Below are positions 1 through 6,621 of a stretch of 18,837 bases of DNA, one piece after another; position 1 is the first letter of the stretch; each line of letters starts with the position of its first letter. The notes below the pieces were generated by a model that saw only the letters and a list, made by a program, of their open reading frames with translations, searched no databases and was not told the DNA's origin. The position numbers and the translations under genes were made by a program. Origin of the DNA: Thermoplasmata archaeon (GTDB taxonomy: Archaea; Thermoplasmatota; Thermoplasmata; WALJ01); the NCBI GenBank assembly GCA_026986305.1, contig JALSOU010000018.1, positions 1-18,837 on the forward strand. Direction: 5' to 3'.

Positions 1-159
1 GGCCTCTACACCCTCATCCCCGTACTCTTCTTTCACATCATCCATAGTCTTCCATTCCTTAAGAAGGGTGGAGAAAAGCCTTCTTTTTGCCTCTGTATCA
101 AGGCAGCGGAGCGCATAGACGATTTCTGTTGGGTCTGTTATTAGCTTTACTCTTGCCAT
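1..159 (-). CDS. N-terminal fragment of a probable winged-helix (ArsR-like) transcriptional regulator
   Basis: The minus-strand reading frame starts with ATG at 159 and stays open to the window edge, giving 53 codons. The protein starts MARVKLITDPTEIVYALR and continues through an amphipathic stretch rich in Lys, Arg and Glu. The pattern 'DPTEIVYALRCLDTEAKRRLF' followed by 'LLKEWKT' and an acidic helix resembles the opening helices of archaeal ArsR-type winged-helix regulators. The recognition helix and wing lie beyond the edge, so the DNA-binding part cannot be checked. A TATA-like element at 184-192 on the minus strand lies 25-30 bases upstream of the start, supporting this ATG and a short leader. 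Divergent from the surface-protein gene; regulation of that neighbour is possible but unproven. The family call comes from recollected similarity and is tentative. Confidence 0.6.
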   Translation of the reverse strand, partial: MARVKLITDPTEIVYALRCLDTEAKRRLFSTLLKEWKTMDDVKEEYGDEGVEA

Positions 160-182
160 ATTACCTAGCCGCATGTGTTTTT

Positions 183-195
183 AGGATATAAGCCT
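183..195 (-). promoter_or_regulatory. TATA-box promoter for the leftward regulator gene
   Basis: Read on the minus strand the sequence is AGGCTTATATCCT, a good archaeal TATA element centred near 189. Transcription would begin about 163, four bases before the ATG, giving an almost leaderless mRNA. Confidence 0.5.
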
Positions 196-204
196 AATGC
201 TCTG

Positions 205-240
205 AAATCCATATTAGGGATTTTATTCACTTTATAGTGA
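205..240. promoter_or_regulatory. Two small inverted repeats between divergent promoters
   Basis: AAATCC (205-210) and GGATTT (218-223) flank a 7-base spacer, and TCACT (227-231) and AGTGA (236-240) flank TTAT. They sit between the two divergent TATA boxes of the 160-335 intergenic region, where operators are expected. Short AT-rich palindromes occur by chance, so function is only a possibility. Confidence 0.25.
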
Positions 241-270
241 TTTCAATATCGCTTTTCGCCGACTTATGCA

Positions 271-289
271 CCAAAAAGTATATATAATG
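271..289 (+). promoter_or_regulatory. Strong BRE/TATA promoter of the surface glycoprotein gene
   Basis: An A-rich BRE-like stretch (CCAAAAAG) runs directly into TATATATAA. The predicted start site is about 310, leaving a leader of roughly 25 bases with a strong Shine-Dalgarno GGAGG at 324-328, seven bases before the ATG. The near-consensus match suits a highly expressed cell-envelope gene. Confidence 0.75.
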
Positions 290-335
290 ACTTTGAAATC
301 AGCAGAAAGCAAGAAATCCCCAAGGAGGGAAAAAA

Positions 336-3300
336 ATGAAGTTAGAAAAAGAAGGAATGAAAAAGGAAATAGCCTTGTTAATGGGCTTGGTAATGGTAGC
401 CACGGTATTCGCAGCACTGCCTATGGGGAGCGCATATCCTCACTACAGTGAAAGCAATGCTTGGGCGATAAAGATAACCGACGATGGACTTACTGGTGTT
501 TATTTTCCAGGACAACAAAATGTGAAGTTTAGAATAACAATACTAAATGATAACCCACCCACTCAAAGCGATAGTGATCAGATAGACAATTGCAACGTTG
601 ATATCAGTCATACAGTAAGAGATGCCAAAGGAAATATAGTGGATTCTCCGATAGCGGTGTGGGATAGTGATGCAGATAATGCAGGGGTAAACATAGCTGA
701 TGGTTCCTCTCACACATTCGGTGCTCCTTTTCAGTTTGATATAAAGGGAGATGCATCGCCTGGAATATACAACTTAACCATAAATATGACGTTCACAGAT
801 CATGGCGGTAGCCCTTCGGGAACCCAACACTTTAAAGGCTATGTACTATTTGAAATAGATAAAAACATAGAAGTAAGTGATGCCCAACCAACTTTACACC
901 CCGGCTGGAGAAACAGTCCCATGTTTGTATATGTTAACGATGATGCCAGAAATGGCGCCCAGGATTTGACAATGACCTTATCTAATCTGCCACAAGGGAT
1001 TACTGTAGATCCACCCAGCTCTAGCATAAACGGTGCAGTAGGATCTCCTTCTACTCTGCAGTTCCATGTTACTGTAGCAGGAGATGCTGTTCCAGGTGAC
1101 TATGTGGTGGATTATACTGTAGACTATACTAATGCAGACGGAGTGTCGTGCTCTGAAACAGGTAATATAACTGTAACTGTTGAATCTACTATCCATGTTT
1201 CCAATGCCCATCCATCTTTATACGCTGGAGAGAAATTTACAGATCTATACATTGATGTAGATGATGGAGGATGGAACGGAGCACACGACCTATACCTGAA
1301 TCTCTCACACGTCCCAAACGGCATTACATTCGACAATCTCTCTGCATGGACTGGAGCAACTGGTCAGGTTGGAAATCCAGGAAATCCTACGGTGTTCGAT
1401 TTCCGTGTCGATGTTGCTAAAAACATGAGTCCTGGAATATACACAGTAAATTATACTGTACAATACTATAGTCACGACGATGTCTGGTCTACAGAAAGAG
1501 GCACACTCGATATAACCGTCGATTTCACACCTATTATAGAAGCAGAGTTGATAGGAAGCAATATAACAATAACTCAGGGTAATTCTAGTATTCCTGTGTT
1601 GGCTGTGACATTCAAAAATACAGGTAATGTTCCCCTCAGGAACATAGATATATATCCTGAGTATGACGGAAAGTTCTTTTACTCTCCAGTTAGTTATTAC
1701 GAAGGGAGTTCGGGAAGCGAGCAACAGAATCCTGTAGAAGTTAACAAAATGCACATAGACTCCTTAGAAATAGGTGCTATTGCAAATGGGACATGGTACA
1801 TAGCAACAAATCCCTATGTACAGGCAGGAGAACATAAGATACTCTTCGATTGGGATGCCACTTATTTCGATAACGGTGTCACCAACAATCCAACTCATTA
1901 TGTGGATGTTAGTTTAAGGTGGGTTGATAATGACCACAATCCTGCAACCCCAATGATACCCGTATGCAGTCTAACTCACAGAGAATGGATAGCAGGACCC
2001 TATGTCATGATAAATGTCGTGGATAATCACCCAGATTTCAGTGCAGGTAAGATACATGTAGGAGGTCCTAGCGGTGATGACTTCATAGACCTGAGCAGCG
2101 ATACACTCGTAAATATGAAAATATACAGCAAAATACACAACTTTGAGCTGGTGAAGTTCACAGAGCTTAAAGCTACACTTCAGGTAGGTCCTGGAACTCC
2201 GTTCCTGAATCCACTGAACCATTCAGCAACAACCGTGGAGAATGACATGACTGACTCGGATGACAGCGTAGATGCTGGTGGAGACGCAAATATGTACTGG
2301 TATGTGGATGTAAATCCCAACATAAAGCCCAAGACATACACTGTCAATATAACTATAAGCGGAAGAAATGCGGACACAACCGAATACATTCAGCCAGTTA
2401 CTGTTCAGGCTGTTGTTGAGGTAAGAGGGTTCGGTCCAGAGCTTGTGGTCACCGGAGTAACAACTGGAGACATAAGCCCAGGAAAAGTATTCTACCTTAA
2501 CCTCACAATAGAGAACAAAGGAGACGATACTGCTAGAGATGTATTCGTGGCGATACCCGGCCATGTGGGATACAACTGGGATGTCATCAGTGGGTTCGTA
2601 AGTGCCATATCCAGCAGCGACAAGAACAAGGTTGTTTCAGTACCAGATGGGAGTTACGTGAATAAGAGCTGGCATGTGCCCGGTTTGGGATATTTCGGTG
2701 GAGAGGAGATTGAACACGGAAGCCTTAACGAAACATCCTCTAAGAGTACAGAGTACAATGGCGTAACACTTAAACAGCTGAATATAACAGATGCAAAGGA
2801 TATAGTGGACCTAGCTTTATACATAGAGGGAGTCTTCAACTCACCTACACCAGAGATATGGCTGATGAAGGCTGACAATGTCGCTCCCGGACAGGTAATA
2901 CACCTGAGCTTCAAGATGAAGAGCAATGTAAACATGGTTGAAGGCAGGCCATATGTCATACAGGTAGTCACCAGCTACACAGATTCCTATGGAAACGGTG
3001 CAAACCCCAATTTCTCAACACAGGAGATAACAATCCGCACGACAAATCCGGGTACAGCATATCGCTCTATGCCGACACAGAATGCTGGAAAACTCACAGA
3101 TGAACAGCTCATGGTTCTGGGAATAATACTTCTGGTAATTCTCCTGATAATCGCAGGAGTGGCACTTGCAGGCAAGGGCGGAAAGAAGAAAAAGCCTGAG
3201 CCGGTGATGGAAGCTCCTCCTATTGAAGAAAAGCCTGAAACTACCCCAGAGGAGACCACCTCAGAGGAAAATCCGAGTGAGGAAGAGGAGCTTCCACCAG

Positions 3301-3347
3301 AGGAACCGGGTTTCACACTGGAAGAAAAAGAGGAGTCCTCTTTCTAA
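336..3347 (+). CDS. Large membrane-anchored surface (S-layer-like) glycoprotein with CARDB/Ig-type repeats
   Basis: A 1003-residue exported protein. It has an N-terminal signal peptide (basic residues, then a hydrophobic stretch around residues 14-27, cleavage probably near 'GSA-YPHYS'), a very long beta-rich ectodomain, one transmembrane helix (about 925-947) and a roughly 55-residue cytosolic tail rich in Lys, then Pro and Glu. The ectodomain contains serial CARDB/NEW3-like modules (COG1361-type S-layer domain). Two adjacent modules of about 110 residues (near 176-286 and 287-397) are clear repeats, sharing 'PGxYxVxYTV' and 'xNGAxDL' patterns. I count about 17 N-X-S/T sequons, so heavy N-glycosylation is likely. 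Only one Cys lies in each of two modules, so disulfides are few. ATG at 336 is supported by GGAGG and a strong TATA box. The role as major S-layer subunit versus accessory surface protein is undecided. Confidence 0.8.
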   Translation: MKLEKEGMKKEIALLMGLVMVATVFAALPMGSAYPHYSESNAWAIKITDDGLTGVYFPGQQNVKFRITILNDNPPTQSDSDQIDNCNVDISHTVRDAKGNIVDSPIAVWDSDADNAGVNIADGSSHTFGAPFQFDIKGDASPGIYNLTINMTFTDHGGSPSGTQHFKGYVLFEIDKNIEVSDAQPTLHPGWRNSPMFVYVNDDARNGAQDLTMTLSNLPQGITVDPPSSSINGAVGSPSTLQFHVTVAGDAVPGDYVVDYTVDYTNADGVSCSETGNITVTVESTIHVSNAHPSLYAGEKFTDLYIDVDDGGWNGAHDLYLNLSHVPNGITFDNLSAWTGATGQVGNPGNPTVFDFRVDVAKNMSPGIYTVNYTVQYYSHDDVWSTERGTLDITVDFTPIIEAELIGSNITITQGNSSIPVLAVTFKNTGNVPLRNIDIYPEYDGKFFYSPVSYYEGSSGSEQQNPVEVNKMHIDSLEIGAIANGTWYIATNPYVQAGEHKILFDWDATYFDNGVTNNPTHYVDVSLRWVDNDHNPATPMIPVCSLTHREWIAGPYVMINVVDNHPDFSAGKIHVGGPSGDDFIDLSSDTLVNMKIYSKIHNFELVKFTELKATLQVGPGTPFLNPLNHSATTVENDMTDSDDSVDAGGDANMYWYVDVNPNIKPKTYTVNITISGRNADTTEYIQPVTVQAVVEVRGFGPELVVTGVTTGDISPGKVFYLNLTIENKGDDTARDVFVAIPGHVGYNWDVISGFVSAISSSDKNKVVSVPDGSYVNKSWHVPGLGYFGGEEIEHGSLNETSSKSTEYNGVTLKQLNITDAKDIVDLALYIEGVFNSPTPEIWLMKADNVAPGQVIHLSFKMKSNVNMVEGRPYVIQVVTSYTDSYGNGANPNFSTQEITIRTTNPGTAYRSMPTQNAGKLTDEQLMVLGIILLVILLIIAGVALAGKGGKKKKPEPVMEAPPIEEKPETTPEETTSEENPSEEEELPPEEPGFTLEEKEESSF

Positions 3348-3395
3348 ACCTTTTAAACTTTTTATAAATTTATTTTGTTTTTCCATGTCTTTTTT
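3348..3395 (+). terminator. Oligo-T terminator after the surface glycoprotein gene
   Basis: Immediately after the TAA stop come successive T tracts (TTTTAAACTTTTTATAAATTTATTTTG, then TTTTTCC and CTTTTTTCG). This is the usual archaeal intrinsic terminator form, without need of a hairpin, and it precedes the glutamate dehydrogenase promoter. Confidence 0.6.
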
Positions 3396-3398
3396 CGC

Positions 3399-3414
3399 AC
3401 AAAACCTTATATGG
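3399..3414 (+). promoter_or_regulatory. BRE/TATA promoter of glutamate dehydrogenase
   Basis: ACAAAACCTTATATGG contains an A-rich BRE-like part and a TTATAT TATA core centred near 3410. The expected start site is near 3435, so the leader is about 45 bases and contains the inverted repeat at 3442-3466. Confidence 0.6.
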
Positions 3415-3441
3415 GGGTCGAATATCGGAGCATGTCCCTTG

Positions 3442-3466
3442 AAGATAGCAGGACAACTGCTGTCTT
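3442..3466 (+). promoter_or_regulatory. Hairpin/inverted repeat in the gdhA leader
   Basis: AAGATAGCAG (3442-3451) and CTGCTGTCTT (3457-3466) are separated by GACAA. As RNA, all ten positions can pair (one G-U). It lies between the predicted transcription start and the Shine-Dalgarno element (AAGGTG, 3471-3476), so it could be a leader hairpin affecting translation or a DNA operator just downstream of the start site. Confidence 0.5.
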
Positions 3467-3481
3467 AAAGAAGGTGAAAAA

Positions 3482-4843
3482 ATGAACGCAAAAGAATATG
3501 TGGAAAACGTGATTGAGCATGTGAAGGCGAAGAACCCTTCCCAGCCAGAGTTCCATCAGGCAGTGGAAGAGGTGCTCCACACTCTGGTGCCTGTTCTGGA
3601 GAAAGAGCCTAAGTACATGAAGCACAAGATTCTAGAGAGGATAACAGAGCCAGAGAGGCAGATAATATTCAGGGTAACATGGGAAGATGACAACGGAGAG
3701 CTCCATGTGAACAGGGGAATGAGGATAGAGTTCAACAGTGCCATAGGTCCATACAAGGGAGGACTCAGGTTCCATCCCACAGTCAATATCGGAATAATCA
3801 AGTTCCTCGGTTTTGAGCAGATATTCAAGAACGCTCTCACCGGCCTCCCCATGGGTGGAGGAAAAGGAGGATCTGACTTCGATCCCCATGGAAAGAGCGA
3901 TGCAGAGATAAGGAGATTCTGCGAGAACTTCATGATGGAGCTCTACAGGCACATAGGGGCAGATACAGATGTTCCCGCTGGAGACATAGGAGTCGGTGGA
4001 AGAGAGATAGGATATCTCTTCGGAGCATACAAGAAGATAGTTGACAGGTTTGAGGGAGTTCTCACAGGAAAGGGCCTGAACTGGGGAGGCTCACTTATAA
4101 GGCCTGAGGCCACTGGATATGGAGCTACATACTACCTCATGGAGATGCTCAAATCCAAGGGAGAGGACCTGAAAGGAAAGAGGGTGGCAATATCAGGAAG
4201 CGGAAATGTCGCCCAGTTCGCAGCTGAAAAAGTTACACAGCTCGGAGGCAAGGTCATAACTCTCTCAGATTCAAGAGGCGCCATGTATCTCCCAGATGGA
4301 ATTAACGATGAGATATGGAATGCTGTCTATGAGACTAAGGCCATAAAGCATGGAAAGCTTGAGGAAGTTGCAGAGAAGTTCGATCTGCCATGGTATTCAG
4401 GAAAGAAGGCATGGGAAATCGCTGTAAAAGAGGGAGAAGTCCATATAGCCATGCCGAGCGCTACGCAGAATGAGATAGACCTCAACGATGCCAAGATGCT
4501 GGTCAATGCAGGGCTTATAGCTGTGGCCGAGGGTGCAAACATGCCTTCAACACTGGATGCCATAAAGTACTTCATGGACAACGGCATCCTATTCGGACCT
4601 GCAAAGGCCGCTAACGCAGGCGGTGTAGCCGTTTCAGGGCTTGAGATGTCACAGAACAGCATGAGGCTTCAGTGGACCAGAGAGGAAGTTGACCAGAAGC
4701 TACAGCAGATAATGAAGAACATCTACGAGACAGGAGCCAAGTACGCAGAGAAGTACGGAAAGCCCGGAGATCTGCTCATGGGATCCAACATCGGCGGCTT
4801 CGTGAAGGTTGCAGATTCCATGATAGACCAGGGAATCTACTAA
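3482..4843 (+). CDS. gdhA: Glutamate dehydrogenase, hexameric small type, bacterial/eukaryotic subfamily
   Basis: The enzyme interconverts 2-oxoglutarate plus ammonia and glutamate with NAD(P)(H), linking carbon and nitrogen metabolism in the cytosol. It is 453 residues, matching the 440-450 residue E. coli-like enzymes rather than the roughly 420-residue type common in hyperthermophilic archaea. The substrate Lys sits in YKGGLRF (K92), the catalytic Lys in PMGGGKGGSDFDP (K128) and the catalytic Asp in PAGDIG (D168). The Rossmann nucleotide fold shows GSGNVA at 239-244, and the second strand ends in SDS (262-264) rather than an acidic residue usual for strict NAD users, which suggests NADP preference. 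ATG at 3482 follows AAGGTG. It has its own promoter and is followed by T tracts. Sequence style suggests acquisition from bacteria (inference). Confidence 0.97.
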   Translation: MNAKEYVENVIEHVKAKNPSQPEFHQAVEEVLHTLVPVLEKEPKYMKHKILERITEPERQIIFRVTWEDDNGELHVNRGMRIEFNSAIGPYKGGLRFHPTVNIGIIKFLGFEQIFKNALTGLPMGGGKGGSDFDPHGKSDAEIRRFCENFMMELYRHIGADTDVPAGDIGVGGREIGYLFGAYKKIVDRFEGVLTGKGLNWGGSLIRPEATGYGATYYLMEMLKSKGEDLKGKRVAISGSGNVAQFAAEKVTQLGGKVITLSDSRGAMYLPDGINDEIWNAVYETKAIKHGKLEEVAEKFDLPWYSGKKAWEIAVKEGEVHIAMPSATQNEIDLNDAKMLVNAGLIAVAEGANMPSTLDAIKYFMDNGILFGPAKAANAGGVAVSGLEMSQNSMRLQWTREEVDQKLQQIMKNIYETGAKYAEKYGKPGDLLMGSNIGGFVKVADSMIDQGIY

Positions 4844-4848
4844 TCCCC

Positions 4849-4865
4849 TTATTTTTTACATTTTT
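4849..4865 (+). terminator. T-rich stretch after gdhA, possibly terminator plus promoter of the next gene
   Basis: TTATTTTTTACATTTTT follows the gdhA stop by five bases. It can act as an archaeal oligo-T terminator. Its TTATTTTTT part is also about 25 bases before the ATG at 4875, so it may double as a weak TATA box for a leaderless downstream gene. Confidence 0.4.
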
Positions 4866-4874
4866 GTGGGAAAA

Positions 4875-5414
4875 ATGGCTGGAAGGATAACGATAGGCCT
4901 TTACAACACCTATGACAGGAATAAGTTCAGGGAAGCCCACAGAAGGGCATTGGCCAGATCAGCCCCTATAGCGATGGCTTTTGATTTCAACCTCGCAACA
5001 TTTGGGTTCCCTTTTCCAGAGGATTTTGATACACCTATGGAACTTGCCCGCTTTGTTGCAGATTCCACTACCATTGGAGAGGGTGGAAAATATTTCATCG
5101 ATCTGGCTGAGAAGGGGAGGTTAATGAGCTTTCCGTATCCAAAGGCGGGTTTTCCCCCACAACTGGGGACCCCTGTGATAACCACAAGCAAGCCATTTCT
5201 TGATGAAATAAGCCCTGAGGAGATAGGAGAGCGCTCCTCTTCAGAATCCTTTCTCATAGTTTTTGGCCTTGGACCTCACGGGATGTCAAAAAAGGAGAAG
5301 GAGATAGGGAGATATCACATGGATATAACGGGAAAAGGGATATCCATGGAGACTTGCACAGCCATAGGCGCAGTTTCAGGAATAATATGGAATGAGATAA
5401 AAAGGAGAAGATAA
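4875..5414 (+). CDS. DUF531-family archaeal protein, possible SPOUT-fold RNA methyltransferase
   Basis: The 179-residue product opens MAGRITIGLYNTYDRNKF and resembles the archaea-specific DUF531 family, whose function I do not know to be established. Near residues 127-137 'LIVFGLGPHGM' looks like the Gly-rich AdoMet loop of SPOUT methyltransferases. The C-terminal 'ITGKGISMETCTAIGAVSGIIW' (152-172) resembles the SPOUT motif in which an S-M/L-E-T-A segment follows the knot. A long N-terminal segment with Pro-Phe-rich loops (FGFPFPED, SFPYPKAGFPP) is distinctive. An in-frame GTG at 4866 would add three residues. I prefer ATG 4875 because it leaves the conserved GRITI start near the N-terminus and fits a leaderless transcript. 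It sits 31 bases after gdhA. The family assignment is good; the enzymatic role is inference. Confidence 0.75.
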   Translation: MAGRITIGLYNTYDRNKFREAHRRALARSAPIAMAFDFNLATFGFPFPEDFDTPMELARFVADSTTIGEGGKYFIDLAEKGRLMSFPYPKAGFPPQLGTPVITTSKPFLDEISPEEIGERSSSESFLIVFGLGPHGMSKKEKEIGRYHMDITGKGISMETCTAIGAVSGIIWNEIKRRR

Positions 5415-5430
5415 CAAAAGATTTATTAAG
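5415..5430 (+). promoter_or_regulatory. TATA promoter for the acidic helical-repeat protein
   Basis: CAAAAGATTTATTAAG directly follows the stop of the DUF531 gene. The TATA core (TTTATTA) is centred near 5425, so transcription should begin about 5450. This rules out the GTG at 5434 as a start, and leaves ATG 5449 (leaderless) or ATG 5488 (with leader). Confidence 0.6.
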
Positions 5431-5487
5431 ACCGTGCTTGTAAGGTTAATGTCCGAATCCATAGGGTTGCGGGCAGGTTGTGATATA

Positions 5488-5970
5488 ATGCAGGAAAAGG
5501 AAGATATGAGCGAAGAAGAGGTCCTTGAGGAGATAGTCGATTTTGTGGAGAGCGCTCTTTTCAGCGGAGCTGATGAGGGCGAGATAGTGGATGAGCTTGT
5601 GCGGATAGGCATGGAGAAATCCACAGCTGAAGAGCTGGTGAAGGCTGTTGAAGCAAAGATTGAGGTTATAGATGCCATACTTTCATGGATGGATGAGGGC
5701 ATGGCGAAGGAGGAGATAATAGAGAGACTCATGAGCTATGATGTTGAGGAGGAGGATGCCAAATACCTCTATGAAGAGGCGTATACTATAAAGAAGCAGA
5801 TAGATGCTGAAAGGGAGCTCATAGAGGCTATACTCTCGTGGATGAAAGAGGGATCCAGCGATGATGAGATAAAAGAGAGCCTAAAAGCCCTTGGGATGAG
5901 CGATGAGGAGTGTGATGAGAGAATAGCTGTGGCTAGGCAGATACTAGCAGAGGAGAGCGCAGAAAACTGA
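5488..5970 (+). CDS. Acidic all-helical protein made of three related repeats, function unknown
   Basis: I do not recognise this gene. The 160-residue product is very acidic, cytosolic (no signal or membrane segment), and predicted almost wholly alpha-helical. It contains three related units of about 45 residues: near 17-59, 60-106 and 110-156. Units 2 and 3 share a D/E-AILSWM-D/K-EG core, and all three share an E-I-x-E-x-L segment followed by a short Gly-Met or Asp-Val turn and a last acidic helix. Each unit therefore looks like a two- or three-helix module, perhaps a protein-interaction domain of UBA/SHOCT-like size. ATG 5488 is preceded by AGGTTGTGAT, eight of ten matches to the ideal Shine-Dalgarno. 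An upstream in-frame ATG at 5449 coincides with the predicted transcription start and would add 13 less conserved-looking residues. Its stop converges on rpl40e, 19 bases away. Confidence 0.75.
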   Translation: MQEKEDMSEEEVLEEIVDFVESALFSGADEGEIVDELVRIGMEKSTAEELVKAVEAKIEVIDAILSWMDEGMAKEEIIERLMSYDVEEEDAKYLYEEAYTIKKQIDAERELIEAILSWMKEGSSDDEIKESLKALGMSDEECDERIAVARQILAEESAEN

Positions 5971-5989
5971 TAATTAAAAAATAAAGGTT
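5971..5989 (-). terminator. Oligo-T terminator at the end of the ftsZ operon
   Basis: Downstream of the L40e stop the minus strand reads AACCTTTATTTTTTAATTA, a T-rich archaeal terminator. It occupies the entire 19-base gap between two convergent genes. Confidence 0.5.
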
Positions 5990-6139
5990 TTACTGGCCTC
6001 TCCTCATCTTCGCTTTTGGCCTAAGGTCGGTGCTGCCACACTTTCTGCACCTTTTTGCCCTTGGAGGGTTTGTAGCGTAGCAGTGCATGCAGACCTTTTT
6101 GTTTAACAGCCTTGCCTCAGCTTCAGGAAACTTCGCCAT
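5990..6139 (-). CDS. rpl40e: Ribosomal protein L40e (small zinc-ribbon protein)
   Basis: A complete 49-residue protein reading [20 protein letters not shown] and ending [11 protein letters not shown]. It is a component of the archaeal large ribosomal subunit. Four cysteines form the zinc ribbon: C17-x2-C20 and C31-x2-C34, with the family hallmarks '[18 protein letters not shown]' and 'LRPKAK'. The length matches archaeal L40e, which lacks the ubiquitin fusion of eukaryotes. ATG at 6139 is preceded on the minus strand by GAGGTGAT, a near-perfect Shine-Dalgarno element. Its start lies four bases after the L11 stop, so it is the last gene of the ftsZ-secE-spt5-rpl11 operon. It is short enough to be missed by simple length cut-offs. 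Certain as a gene and family member. Confidence 0.95.
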   Translation of the reverse strand: MAKFPEAEARLLNKKVCMHCYATNPPRAKRCRKCGSTDLRPKAKMRRGQ

Positions 6140-6143
6140 ATCA

Positions 6144-6620
6144 TCACCTCAGAACATCGTCGTACTTTCCTTCATCTATCTCTTTCAGTATGTCTTTCGG
6201 ATTCTTTCCTTCAACAGTAACCCCCATGGACTGGCATGTGCCTATTATCTCTTTAACCCTGCTCTTCATATCCTTTCCAAGGAGGGACTCCTTCTTCATA
6301 TCAGCTATCTTCTTTACCTGCTCCATTTTGAGATTACCCACCTTCGTTTTTCTAGCATCTCCTGAGCCCTTTTCAAGGCCCAGCTCCTTCTTTATGAGAG
6401 CGCTCGTCGGCGGCGTACCCACGGTTATCTCAAAGCTCTTCGTGTTCGGGTCCACCACAACTTTTACAGGGACTTTCATTCCCTGAAAAGCCTTGGTTTT
6501 CTCGTTTATTACCTTTATCACCTCCATTATGTTGACTCCAAGAGGTCCAAGCGCAGGACCCAGAGGGGGCCCAGCCGTCGCCTTTCCACCGTCAACCAGC
6601 GCTTCAACAACTTCTGCCAT
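6144..6620 (-). CDS. rpl11: Ribosomal protein L11
   Basis: A 158-residue protein of the large subunit stalk base, binding the GTPase-associated region of 23S rRNA with the P-stalk. The N-terminal domain has the hallmark '[20 protein letters not shown]' (residues 12-31), whose Gly/Pro-rich loop touches elongation factors. The C-terminal RNA-binding domain follows, with '[11 protein letters not shown]' and '[12 protein letters not shown]'. Length and order are normal for archaea. ATG at 6620 is preceded by AAGGAGGAATGAT, and this Shine-Dalgarno lies in the last codons of spt5, one base from its stop, indicating translational coupling. In many archaea L1, L10 and L12 follow; here L40e does. Confidence 0.97.
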   Translation of the reverse strand: MAEVVEALVDGGKATAGPPLGPALGPLGVNIMEVIKVINEKTKAFQGMKVPVKVVVDPNTKSFEITVGTPPTSALIKKELGLEKGSGDARKTKVGNLKMEQVKKIADMKKESLLGKDMKSRVKEIIGTCQSMGVTVEGKNPKDILKEIDEGKYDDVLR

Positions 6621-6621
6621 A

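Noticed and set aside
1305..1754. 149-codon open frame on the minus strand inside the surface glycoprotein gene
   Set aside because: It is antisense to a convincing gene, is Cys/Tyr/Ile-rich without any recognisable domain, and has no promoter or ribosome binding site; it is a shadow frame.
336..3347. Base-composition shift within the surface glycoprotein gene (earlier part more AT-rich) as a sign of recent transfer
   Set aside because: The drift is gradual by eye and common in repeat-rich surface genes; without computation it does not support a transfer claim.
5434..5487. N-terminal extension of the helical-repeat protein from GTG 5434
   Set aside because: The predicted transcription start lies downstream of this codon, and a Shine-Dalgarno-like AGGTTGTGAT supports ATG 5488.
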